A stretch of DNA of 12,141 nt, taken from positions 1-12,141 of the forward strand of contig NXFV01001454.1 of NCBI GenBank assembly GCA_002803225.1, read 5' to 3'. Positions 1-9,489 of this stretch are shown here, one piece after another (position 1 is the stretch's first letter; the number at the start of each line of letters is the position of its first letter). The position numbers were made by a program, and so were the translations under genes. This DNA comes from Gamarada debralockiae. Its lineage: Eukaryota; Ascomycota; Leotiomycetes; Helotiales; Hyphodiscaceae. A model generated the notes under the pieces. It was given only the letters and a program-made list of their open reading frames with translations. It did no database searches and was not told the origin of the DNA.

Positions 1-17
1 TGTTATCAGCTGTGACA

Positions 18-1861
18 ATGGATCATTCTCCACAAATGACCATTCTGGGACCGAGCAGTAGCTGCTCTAGGATCGTGTTTGGTTTGGCGATACTTTGTGC
101 CGGTAGTCTCATCTATCTCGTTGCAACTTTAGTATACCGCCTTTATTTTCATCCTCTGGCAAAATTTCCAGGCCCAAAGATCAACGCAATCTCAGATGTG
201 AGTCTAACCAGATCTTTTGTGATGTGCCACGCTGACCTTTCCAAGCTTCCAGGAGTGAACTGGGTCCTCCGCGGCCGGTTACCTATGGAGACGCGAAAGC
301 TTCATGCGAAATATGGTCCCGTCGTACGTATCAGTCCGAACGAGCTTGCTTTCAACACAGCCACTGCCTGGCAGGATATTTATGGTCATCGCAATGGCCG
401 ACGAGACCTCAACAAAGATCCAATCCATGTCGGCGCTGTGGATCCGATGCCTGGAGTCTCGACCATTTCCATGGCAGATCAAGAAAACCATGCGCGCCAA
501 CGCAAAGCGCTCTCCTACGGGTTCTCCAAGAAGGCGTTGTGGGAGCAGGAAGATATCATCCAAGGTTTCGTGGACAAATTGATATCCAATTTCCATGGAT
601 TCGCGGAACGAAGGGAAACCTTTGACATAGTCAAGTGGTACAACTTCATTACTTTCGATGTAATTGGAGATTTGTCGTTTGGCGAATCATTTGGATGCCT
701 CGAACGTGGGGATTTCCATTTCTGGATCACCCTTATTTTTGATGCAGTGAAGGCTGGGGCGATTGAGCAAGCTACTCGGCGTTTTGCAACTGCAGGTTCC
801 ACAACCCAAATGTTCTTGATGAATTTGATCCCGAACGAGCTCCGCAAAAGAAGGGCGGATCATCTAGCGTACAGCAGAAAGAAGGTCATACGGTGAGTTG
901 ACCATTGATCGGGATTGAGCAATTATTATGCTGACAGAAGGTTTTCCCAGGCGAATCGAGGATTCGAAAAGCGAGCGGAAGGACTTCATATACTATATCA
1001 TGAAGCAAGCCGAACATTACGATCTGTCCCAAGATGAAGTGATTGTGAATGCGGCTCTGTTCATGTAAGCTTTCCGGCAATGATGACTTGATGTGTGAGA
1101 GCTAATGTGGTGTGCCCTGTAGAGTTGCTGGTAGTGAGACCACTGCAAGCTCGCTCGCGGCACTCACAAACAACCTCCTGCGGCATCCGGACGTATACGA
1201 GAAGCTTAAAAACGAGATTCGAAGCACCTTTTCATCTGAGAATGAGATCAAGCTGCAGGTTGTCAATGACCTCCCATATCTCAACGCCTGCATCGAAGAA
1301 GGGCTGCGGATATTTCCTCCCGCACCGATTGGCTTTCTGCGCACGATCCAACCTGGAGGAGATACCATTGACGGAATGCATATTCCCGGAGGAGTAAGAA
1401 TTTCCCCAACTCATCGACTTTGCTCACTTGCTAATAACAGTTTGAAGACCGCTGTCTCGGTTAGCTCCTGGTGCGCTCATCATAACCCATCCAACTTCAA
1501 AGACCCTGATCAATTCATCCCCGAGCGGTGGTTGGATGACGCAACGTACAAAGACGATAAAAAGCTGGCGCATCGGCCATTTTCGCTGGGACCACGAGGC
1601 TGCATTGGAAAGGAGTGAGTAACCTTAAGCCATTCAGATCCACCATCCCCATATTGCACCATCTTAGCTTACACCTTTCATCACAGTCTCTCCTACGTCG
1701 AAATGCGGCTCGTTCTCAGCCGTATGATTTGGAATTTCGACCTCGTTAATGCTGACAACGCATCTGCATGGGATCCAGAGGATGATATGAAGCACATGAA
1801 GGCCTTCTCAACCTGGCAGAAACCAGATCTGAAGGTGATTGCGACCAAGGTGGAGCGATAG
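18..1861 (+). CDS. Cytochrome P450 monooxygenase (microsomal, fungal CYP65-like)
   Basis: Heme-thiolate monooxygenase expected on the ER membrane, using electrons from P450 reductase to oxidise a small lipophilic substrate. My model joins 18-197, 246-892, 951-1064, 1123-1393, 1448-1614 and 1687-1861, giving exactly 518 codons (517 aa), normal for the family. A membrane anchor spans about residues 19-40, followed by the proline hinge FPGPK. Other marks are the ADQENHARQRK region near residue 142, the I-helix oxygen motif AGSETT (316-321), the K-helix ExxR (E373-R376), PERW (429-432) and the heme loop FSLGPRGCIG with Cys456 as iron ligand. All key residues are intact. Introns have GTGAGT, GTAAGC or GTAAGA donors; two acceptors are AAG, chosen because the nearby CAG sites break the frame. 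The C-helix region and the overall pattern recall isotrichodermin C-15 hydroxylase-type P450s, but the substrate cannot be read from sequence. ATG 18 precedes the anchor; Met7 is a possible alternative start. Confidence 0.95.
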
Positions 1862-2014
1862 CCGTTTTTGGTTATTTTGACCACTAGTGCAAGAAAGTTG
1901 ATGAATGTCAGAGTACAAGAAATCAAGAATGTTATCGAAAGTAGAGTGCTAGTTTGCGCTTTGGGTGATTTCAATGAATATCCGAAACTTTTTGGGTCGC
2001 TCAGCTCTCCCTTT

Positions 2015-2020
2015 CACGTG
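2015..2020. promoter_or_regulatory. CACGTG (E-box) in MFS upstream region
   Basis: Perfect 6-bp palindrome CACGTG, the core bound by fungal bHLH proteins and, in some contexts, bZIP proteins. It sits about 500 bp before the pump start and about 150 bp after the P450 stop. A 6-mer of this kind occurs often by chance, so function is only a possibility. Confidence 0.25.
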
Positions 2021-2127
2021 GACTGCGCTTCCATGACCTCCATCGCACACTGGGTGTTTCACGAAGGCTGGCGAACATCGCTGAAAATCAACGTAATAAG
2101 TTATCTCAGATACGGCCATCGATAATT

Positions 2128-2138
2128 CGGATAATCCG
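2128..2138. promoter_or_regulatory. Candidate Zn2Cys6 operator, CGG-N5-CCG palindrome
   Basis: The 11 bases CGGATAATCCG form a perfect palindrome (CGGAT-A-ATCCG). Inverted CGG half-sites at fixed spacing are the classic target of dimeric Zn2Cys6 regulators, and such a regulator is encoded in this window at 5952-8025. The site lies 385 bp before the pump start. No second copy was seen upstream of the hydrolase or the regulator, so assignment to this regulator is an inference. Confidence 0.4.
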
Positions 2139-2522
2139 GGCTCGAAGGACCTCGAAAAGCTTAAGGGGATGGCTGGGTAGCCATTTGCGGGGCCTTGGGT
2201 GGGCTGATGCGTGGGGTAGTTTAGTTGGGTTCTGAGATTGGATATCGATACCCGCCAAGAGAGATTGGTCAACCGAGGTCTGGAGTCAGGGATCTCCAGC
2301 GTACCACTCCCCACATGTCTCGCGGGTCGTCGGGAAGCTGAGACTATGGGGTTCCAATCTGGGGTAGATTGGAGATGGCTCTCTGAGAGAGGCAGGCTTG
2401 GGCCATAAATGGAAGTGGGTTCCACTGATGGCCAGTATCTCATCTCTCTTTCAGCCTTTTGACTCTTGAAAACCTCCTCGGGACCTCTTTATACAACAGT
2501 TAAGATTAAAGCAAGACCGAAA

Positions 2523-4433
2523 ATGTCTTCAATCGTTGACGAGAAAATTGAACAGGAGACCATCGAGAACTCAGTGACTCCATCCAGCGAGGAAGAAGAG
2601 ATAGTTCCTGTATCACACCTAAGACATGGGTGGTCGTTGCTGTAAGTCGTCATTTTCAATGCACAATTAAACATCCAGAACTCACATCCAAAGATACTAT
2701 CCCTGGGATATGGTCTTTCCTTCTGGCCTATTCCCGTTTTTGCCGCCATTCAATCTGAAGTGGCAGCCTCATTAGGCACTCCGAATGAGTACATATGGTT
2801 CATTCCCAGTTGGTCACTCGCGATCACGGTTTGCTTCACAATCGCGTAAGCACTGCCGGTTTATCTAGCGAAACACTCAATACTGAGGTTAAACAGAGGT
2901 GCAAACACTGATCTCCTTGGCCGCCGCTGGTTCCTCGTCGGCGGGAACTTAATATGCTTCGTCGGTCACCTTGTTATTGCCACGGCAAAATCTGCAGGAG
3001 CCATCACCGCCGGAATGACAATTGTAGGATTTGGTGCTGCAAATTGTCAGATGGCTGCTTTTGCTCTGTCGGAACTTCTGCCAAACAAGTGGCGACATCT
3101 AGGTGTCGTCTTCGCTGATCTGGCGACCCTAGTCGCGGTCACAGTTGGTCCCGTCACTGCAAGGTACGGGTTTGAATCAGGGACTTGGAGATGGAATTTC
3201 TACCCGGTTGCGATTCTTCAGGCCTTGTCGTTCATTGGATTGTATGCCTTATATTACCCACCAAAGCATCCAAATGGCTTGCCTTATGCCCAAGCTTTGA
3301 GGGAAATGGACTACATTGGTACGTTTCAATCGTTCTTCTTTTCACAACTCAGAACTAAGTTTATCCCAGGAATGCTCCTCTTCGTCCTCGGATCTACCCC
3401 CTTCTTGGCGGGCATAATTTACACAACAATATACCCCTCTTCAGACATCCACGTAATCGCTTGTCTAGTAATCGGTGCCTGTTTCCTCATCGCCTTTGCA
3501 CTTTGGGAAAATATCGGATTCAAGCACGGTCTCGTCAAACATCCCCTGACGCCGTCACGTATCTTCACCGCAGGCTATGGTCGAGATTTCACGGCTCCAT
3601 GCATCGCACTTGCTGTGGTCAACATGTTCTATTACTCTAGTAGTATTTTGTGGCCGACAATGATCAATGTCTTCTTCCTCGACGGTGCATCGGATTGGAG
3701 ATATGCTAGTGTGTTGGCCACGGTTCAGGGTTTGGCGATCTTGACGGGCGTGATAATACTCAGTTTTACAGGCTCGGCAATCAAGAGATGGAATTGGCAA
3801 CTCAGCGGATATACATTCATCATGGTCGTCTTTGGAGTTTTGCTTGCTCTAGGCACGCCGCAAAGGAAAGGCATGATGATAGCCTTTGTCTTCATCTCGC
3901 AAGCCGCGTATGGAGCTTCAATTTATCTTTGCATTGCTGTCAGCCAGATGGGCGTGGAGCAAAAGGATCTCGGACTCAGCGGAGGGGTGTCTGGCACGTC
4001 TCGCTTCGCTGGTGGGGCAATTGCAACAGCGGTTTACACAGCCGTCATGACGAATACAGTGCGAGATTGGACTGCGAAACTAGTTCCTGCTGCTGCTATC
4101 GCGGCGGGACTTCCCTCGGACGGAGTTACGAGTTTGATTAGGGTTCTTGGTACGGCTAATTTGACAGCGGATTATTCGCCGGCGATTGTAGGTGCGGTTG
4201 GGAAGGCTACGCAAGGGGCCTATGAGCATGGCCTTCAGTAAGTTTTCATGGCGATTGGGAGATTGGGAAATAGTTCTGATATCAACAGTATGACTGCGTT
4301 GACCTCTCTGGCGTTCGGCATAATTGGAGTTATTGCATGTCTTTGCTGCAAGGACATTGAGCCGAAGATGGACAACAGGATCGAGGTCTACATGGAAAAT
4401 ACGGATCTTGCAGAAAGAAAGAAATTCCACTGA
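2523..4433 (+). CDS. MFS efflux transporter, TRI12-like, with apparent 1-nt frameshift near N-terminus
   Basis: Proton-driven plasma-membrane exporter of small molecules; the family includes the Fusarium trichothecene pump. Exons: 2523-2641, 2694-2845, 2897-3318, 3370-4237, 4289-4433. A charged cytosolic tail rich in Glu precedes the first helix; a dozen or more hydrophobic segments follow, in line with the 14 helices usual for this group. Family marks: loop 2-3 motif DLLGRR just after the 2846-2896 intron, NCQMAAFALSELLPNKWRH in exon 3, and GVEQKDLGLSGGVSGTSRF near 3951. The odd point is that frame ATG 2523 is open to about 2618, but the first helix (PKTWVVVA) is in another frame, and the exons sum to 1706 nt, one short of a multiple of three. 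Either one base is missing near 2616-2620, or a weak 50-nt intron (2574-2623, GTGACT donor, no good branch site) restores the frame. I favour the missing base. All downstream exons are clean. Confidence 0.88.
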
Positions 4434-4784
4434 TAAATGAGAGCAAGTCGTTAGTTGAGCTAGTTGGAGCAATTGATGCACTCAGAGCAATTTTAGAGAA
4501 CTTCCATTGGCCAAGATAAGCAGTTAGGCCATACCAGGAGCTTTCATTTCCTGCTATATATCTTGAGAGTGACATACCCCTTTTTCTTCTACTCTTTTAT
4601 CATCGGAAGTTTGCTGATGAGTCTCATGAGCCACATCTAAATCTCGTAATCGCAAGCACTACTCGAAAATGAAGTCTTGCTCACAACCCCGCACAGTAGT
4701 TCAGTCAAGGAAAAGCATATCCTGTCCACATCCCTATAATACCACAAAAGTTCCCTCCCTTCCTATTGCCCACTATCCGCAAGT
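4434..4784. promoter_or_regulatory. Promoter region of the cyclase-family gene
   Basis: 351 bp between the pump stop and the hydrolase ATG, in the same direction. It contains an inverted CCAAT (ATTGG, 4505-4509), a GATAAG motif (4515-4520) of the kind recognised by AreA-type nitrogen regulators, and a TATATAT (4555-4561). If that TATA is used, the 5' leader would be close to 200 nt. No CGG palindrome like the one at 2128 was found. The two genes are probably separate transcripts. Confidence 0.45.
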
Positions 4785-5901
4785 ATGACTAGCCTCAAAC
4801 TACCATCCTGGCACAACCTCCCACCCGTTCCAGGAATGCCACACGGCACCGCATGGGGTCTCTTCGACAAAAATGGCGCCAAAGACGAGCTCGGCACTCT
4901 GAATTTGCTGACTCCAGAGGTTGTTGTTGAAGCAGGGAAGGAAATTAAAACCGGGAACAGCGTAGCATTGAATTGGGGACTGGAGAAATTGCACAACGCG
5001 GGCTTTGGAAGGAAAGCACTTGTGCATCGTTTTGTAGACTGGAGGACGACAGATGAGAATGGACAGGGAAAGGGTTTTTATTGCTTTGATGACGAAGTCG
5101 AGATTAATACGCAGACAGGAAGCCAGTGGGATGGTCTTCGACATTGGGGACATTCAAAAACAGGACTTTATTACAATGGAATTCATCACGACGACTTGCT
5201 AGAAAGCTCACATCTTGGAACAGATCGTAAGTCTGCATTCGCGCATCACCTTCTTCCACAAAATGTTGAAAAATTTCGTCCCTTCCAGATTGGACGAAAA
5301 GAGGCGGCATAGTGGGCCGCGGTGTTCTCCTCGATTACGTCTCCTACGCAACCCGCCGTTCTATTAACTATTCACCGATGTCAGCTCACCCCATATCCAT
5401 CAAAACACTTCAAACCATCGCTGCCGAGCAGAATCTCGAGTTCCATTCAGGTGACATCCTGATCATTCGAACAGGCTGGACTAAATGGTATGATGCGGCC
5501 AGCGACGAAGAAAGATTGAAATATGTCACGAATGGAAAAGAGTGGGTTGGTGTTGAGGGGTGTCAGGAGACAGTGGAGTGGCTCTGGGATCAGAGGTTTG
5601 CGGCTGTGGCGGGGGATAATATAGGGTTCGAGGTTTGGCCTACGAAGGAAGATTGGCGTAAGTCTTTCCACTTTCTCCCGTGACTTGGAATTGGTGTTGG
5701 AGTGGATGGCTGATTGGTTTTGAAGGACTACATGATCATCTCCTTTCAATGTTCGGTATGCCGATTGGGGAAATGTGGGCTCTTGAAGCGTTGGCGGAAG
5801 AATGTGAGAGGCAGCGAAGGTGGAGTTTCTTCTTCACGAGCTCCCCATTGAATGTGACTGGTGGGGTAGCTAGTCCGCCGAATGCTCTCGCGATCTTCTA
5901 G
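4785..5901 (+). CDS. Cyclase-family (kynurenine-formamidase-like) metal-dependent hydrolase
   Basis: Probable cytosolic metal-dependent amide or ester hydrolase of the 'putative cyclase' fold (PF04199); substrate unknown. Exons 4785-5226, 5289-5657 and 5726-5901 give exactly 329 codons (328 aa), the usual length. The first intron is GTAAGT to TTCCAG; the second (5658-5725) ends in GAAG, the acceptor that keeps the frame. Family marks are GSQWDGLRHWGH (residues 112-123), MSAHPI, GDILIIRTGW, AGDNIGFEVWP, GMPIGEMWALEAL (281 onward) and the C-terminal PLNVTGGVASPPNALAIF. Compared with the bacterial metal motif HxGTHxDxPxH, the first two His are Gln (Q110 and Q114), while D116, H120 and H123 remain. 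I believe Gln here is common in fungal members, so this marks a subfamily and not damage. No signal peptide or membrane segment is seen. In context it may open or hydrolyse a pathway intermediate. Confidence 0.9.
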
Positions 5902-5951
5902 AAATCAAAAGCTGGGGTTTGCTTCGTCGTGCTTTGTCTTGCATTGAGGAG

Positions 5952-8025
5952 TCAAACTTCAAGAGGTGTAACAGCAATGCCGCCTTCCGCGGCAAAGCTA
6001 CAGACGCGATGTATAGGCTCCTTCATGAATGGCACCTTGTCCCACATACTCAAAATCTCAATCGAACGCTGGATAACAACGACGATATCGGGAGGAAATG
6101 GGCAATGATGGACATGCCGATATGAAAGTAGCAGGACCATAATTATGGCGTAAAACCTGAAAGGAGTGAAGAATATCAGTTGCCACTTGTCATAAGGTCC
6201 ATAGAGTGTTCAGACTTACGCCCTCAAAGCCGCATGCGAGACCAGCGTTTTCTGCATCATAATCCCCTCGGAAGCTTTCAAGTGAAGGATACAACATTCA
6301 ATGCATTCCTTTGCCCTTTCATGTACCGCCACTCTTTCCGCGATGCTTTCGCTTGGCTCATTCCAGCCAGCCGCTATGTTCTCCACATGCTTGAGAACGA
6401 ATGGCCAGTAAATAACGGCCAAGAGGCAGAAAAGCTGGCCTCTAAGATGGGCTTTCCGCAGATCAAAGAGTGGCGAAGCGTCCAGTGGGAATTGAAGAGA
6501 AACAGGTAAATGTTCATGCCAGCAAAGAATCTGGTTGCGCAGTTCGACTGCGACGATCGGAACGTAGAGGGCCTGGCCGACTGTCTCTCTTATTAGATTG
6601 GGTACTCGACGCTCTCAAAAGGGGCAACTTGCATTTAAATCCAATTGTTTCGAGGACATCGGCAAGTAACTTCCGCAAAGAAATCAATGCTAGAAAGAAA
6701 TACAATGCTTCTTCCTCGACGGTGCCGCTTGGCAGCGGAACAGCATCCTGGAAGGCTCGAATGCCGCTCGACGGCAACTCCAAGGAAACCTCCAGCTCGC
6801 TGGATTCAGTTAGCGATTTTGAAGGCGAACGATAAAAGACAGAGACATTGGCTTACTTATCAATCACCCATGCCACCCAATATAGACGCCCTTTCAGGAG
6901 GACACTTGCCGGCTCCCTTGATATCCAATTTGTCTTGAGCATGAGCATACATTCTCTTGAAACTTCGTTGATCTCTTGCCAAGACTGTACAGGTCGCATT
7001 GCGAAAGAGTGATATGCTCTGAAATACATAAGGCGGGAACCTTGAAAATAGTGGCGTATCACTTACGAAAACAACGTATGGCACTGAAGGTATTCCATAT
7101 TTCCTGTTGGTGACTCCATTGCTTTCATTGACTTGTATGCAAGAGCAAGATATTCAATACCTGGCAGTTGACTTGGGTCTCCATGATAGAAGTTGTCATC
7201 CATCGCCATTGATCCAAGCGCCAATATCAATAAACTCAAGCATGATGATGCACTGCCATCCGAGAACTGTGTCGCGGAAGACAAATTCACGTGTTGAAGA
7301 CATATATTGTCGTCAAACAGAGGCATCCATCGCAAGAAGCCACTTACGAATGCACGTTGCAGTTTCCAGCATGTTTGGGGGGAGATATCGGCGTGGATGT
7401 TCTTTGAAACTGTATTTTCGATGAAACTAGTCAATGAATTGCCTTGTTCGACTTCTTGGGTGAAGAAGGTTTCAGAAGAATCGTAGGAGAAAGGTCCAAG
7501 AGAATCCGGAGCGACGAAGGACAGGAGATTGGGCATCCGGTGGCCATAACGACGAGATACAGAGAGACTTGCTTGGGAAGGCGGGCCGAGTCTTCTTTGG
7601 TGAGATCCATGGAAGGGATCAAAAGGGGCAACAGTGGGTGGAGAGAATGCCAGCGGCGAGGAGTAGTCTATTGGAGCGGCAGATGATCTTGTGATCCGAC
7701 CAACTTCTTCCACGAGGATGGCAATGGTTTCTTGAATCTCGCTGAGGCGATTATCAACCTTTCCAAGAGCGGCACTGGCAGCCGCCGTCACCGGTTCTCT
7801 GTCCCAGAGGTTTGGTTTTCGGTAGACACACTCCACTTCAAGGTCAAGGCACTTCGAGCATGAGGGTTTTTTGGCATCGCATTTGCTTCGTCGAGCGCGG
7901 CATATTTCGCACTACCGTCCAACATCAATATCGCTACAAACTTCTGGACCATTGCCACTCACAGCAATTGCGGTCCTTTTTCGCGGATAGTCGGCTCCAG
8001 TGACAGTACTTTCTTGCTGCGCCAT
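5952..8025 (-). CDS. Zn2Cys6 fungal-specific transcription factor
   Basis: Nuclear DNA-binding regulator, probably pathway-specific. Exons read on the minus strand: 8025-7963, 7911-7067, 7018-6857, 6799-6633, 6580-6220, 6156-5952. They total exactly 601 codons (600 aa). The binuclear zinc cluster is complete: C22, C25, C32, C39, C42, C49 (C-x2-C-x6-C-x6-C-x2-C-x6-C). An intron falls directly before C22, a position often seen in this family. A short helical linker (about 70-94) could mediate dimerisation. The middle-homology (fungal_trans) region covers roughly 190-430, with MRPVQSW, LYWVAWVIDNELEVSLELP and, after the fourth intron, YVPIVAVELRNQI. Intron 4 (6632-6581) uses a GC donor (GCAAGT); the others are GT-AG. 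The C-terminus is open to TGA at 5954-5952. It faces the hydrolase gene tail to tail and is the natural candidate regulator of genes 1-3. Confidence 0.93.
6581..6632 (-). other. GC-AG intron in the transcription factor gene
   Basis: 52-nt intron on the minus strand with donor GCAAGT, branch-like CTAAT and acceptor GACAG. No GT donor in the stretch gives a continuous frame. Splicing here joins GFK to GQALYVPIVAVEL, which matches the expected run of the fungal_trans region; reading through hits a stop before the GQALYVP part. GC donors are a known minor class in fungi. Confidence 0.75.
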
Positions 8026-8251
8026 GAGAGCAGGCAAGTATCGATGATACCACCTCAAACTATTCAGATGAGATCAGTTATCGTGACCAGGGCACCGGGA
8101 CGAAGATACGCTGTCTTATGTTGTGGATGGGTGGCGGACATAAATTCGAAGTGCGGGGTACGCCTCAGCGGGAAAAGATAACCGGCGGAACCTGATCCCG
8201 GATCGCGGTCACGATTCTGGCTCCAAACCAGATCAAAGAATTGAATACTCA
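8026..8251 (-). promoter_or_regulatory. Promoter region of the Zn2Cys6 regulator
   Basis: 226 bp between the regulator start and the stop of the decayed gene upstream of it. It is GC-rich in the middle (8160-8215), with several CGG and CCG triplets (for example CGG and CCG nine bases apart near 8185-8200) but no clean palindrome. A 62-codon open frame (8252-8064, minus) shows no recognisable motif and is not called. Confidence 0.4.
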
Positions 8252-9485
8252 TTATTCATTTTTGGGTTCCTTCTCTCCATGATATGTCGTTAGAGACTCA
8301 TCGAAGACGTCGTTACGTATTATCATGCACCCATCTGTCTCCCTCCAACCGATTGGCTTCGGCGCATCCCTCCAATCCTTCGCAATCTGCGTTGCACCGA
8401 TTGCTGCAACATACTTAGGATCGAGAGTCGCTCCAACGTCAACCTCAAGCTTCTCCATGTCAACCATGTCAGCCTCCCTTCTGAGTACAGCCCAGCCAGC
8501 ACTCTCAAACTCGCGTCTTTTGCAAGGTCTCCGACCAGCACCAGCTCGTTGGATTTGGGGCCTTCAGATAAGCCTCTATGAGAGCCAACTCTCAGGGCGA
8601 TCCAATTTGTGGTTTTCTCCCAGTTAGCTCTCTCATAATCACTACAATCAAGAGTTAAGGGCAAAGACGCGTGACTCACGAGGAAAAGGACCTCCCCTTG
8701 GAACGCAAGAACCGACGAGATCACCAGTATGGTGTGGTCGAACTCTATAACGAGAATGAATTTAGGAGGATAGCGTTCATTTTGGTCATTCAGGTTCGGA
8801 CCGCAGTGTTCTGAACCGTGACGTTACCGAAAAAGCACAGTCCAGATTCATACACAGAGATGGCCATGAAGTCCCTCGAGCCTAGGTTGTACGGTTCCGA
8901 GAGGGGCAGCTCGAGTCGATTCATCGTTTGCCTAACGTGATTTTCCACGAAGTTCTTGTAGGGGATTGGTATGGACACTTAATATTCTCGATTGACGAGC
9001 TTTCATTGTCCTCAGTGGACGGGATAAGACGGCGTAACTCTTGAGATAGAGTGTCCACGACGCTTTCGTTCACATGATCCATCCAAGGATTGGTGTATTG
9101 TGAGTCGAATACATATGGACGAGCTCCATTATCAGCCCCCCTGAGACATTTTTGCATTGCTTCGCGATACTCATTGCTTGCTTCAAGTTTTGTGAAGTGA
9201 TTGAACAGTTCCATTGGCGTACTTTATAGCGGATGTCCTGAGAACTACTAGCAGTCCGCTGGTATTCATGTATATGAACAATGACGCGTCTGGCTTACAG
9301 GTAGTCCAAAGAAAGGTCGATGGCGTACGCGGGCATTTCAAGATTGCTTTCGAGACACAAGCAGGAACACAGAGAAGCTCCGACGTCACGAAAGACGCGA
9401 ATTCCTATGGCAAAGAGCTCCTTGTCACATTGAGGGTGACTTCGTCCTGCAGTATTGCAAGCGTCAGTGTGTACGCGATGTACTT
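8252..9485 (-). pseudogene. Decayed gene, probably actin/Hsp70-like ATPase-fold protein
   Basis: Successive minus-strand segments read as one protein, but in changing frames. Segments in order: ELFAIGIRVF...AIDLSLDYL (about 9425-9299), a possible 40-nt intron 9298-9259, LLVVLRTSAIKYANGTVQ, EYREAMQKCLRG...RRLIP, PYKNFVENHVRQTMNRLELP...YESGLCFF, RYPPKFILVIEFDHTILVI, ELVLVGDLAKDA, then DPKYVAAIGATQIAKDW and a stop at 8254-8252. Frame changes without splice signals lie at the T4 run 9188-9191, about 8974-8985, 8790-8798 and 8512-8516. A possible 38-nt intron (8679-8642) is GT-AG but does not preserve frame. No start codon or N-terminus was found. The LVLVGD...DPKYVAAIGA pattern and the degenerate IDLSLDYL phosphate-1-like stretch suggest the actin/Hsp70/sugar-kinase fold seen in many uncharacterised fungal proteins. 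The family call is tentative; the broken coding character is clearer. Confidence 0.55.
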
Positions 9486-9489
9486 GTCA

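Larger units (their letters stand above)
1862..2522. other. Intergenic region: P450 3' end and MFS promoter
   Basis: 661 bp between the P450 stop and the pump start. It should hold the P450 3' UTR and the pump promoter. Visible are a CACGTG box (2015-2020), a CGG/CCG palindrome (2128-2138), a G-rich stretch (2165-2229), a 6-bp inverted repeat CTGGAG/CTCCAG (2280-2285 and 2294-2299), a CCAAT (2354-2358) and a TATA-like TTTATACA about 30 nt before the pump ATG. A 164-codon open frame on the minus strand (1949-2443) is rich in Ser and Pro and resembles nothing I recognise; I treat it as chance. Confidence 0.6.

Noticed and set aside
198..252. P450 intron 1 ending at the CAG at 250-252
   Set aside because: It has a better acceptor consensus but shifts the frame; ending at AAG 243-245 keeps the frame and gives the expected sequence before the KYGPVVRISP region.
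1949..2443. 164-codon open frame on the minus strand between P450 and pump
   Set aside because: No recognisable motif, Ser/Pro-rich, and it covers what must be the P450 3' UTR and pump promoter; it contains the CGG palindrome. Probably chance.
3788..4141. 117-codon plus-strand frame and several antisense frames inside the pump gene
   Set aside because: They lie fully inside exon 4 of a clear MFS gene in another frame; the residue content is that of a frame shadow.
6180..6835. Plus-strand frames at 6180-6509 and 6470-6835
   Set aside because: They are opposite exons of the Zn2Cys6 gene, whose minus-strand reading is continuous and family-like.
8064..8252. 62-codon minus-strand frame overlapping the stop of the decayed gene (TAATG)
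   Set aside because: No motif; it lies in the regulator's promoter, and the stop-start overlap is not meaningful in a fungus without further evidence.
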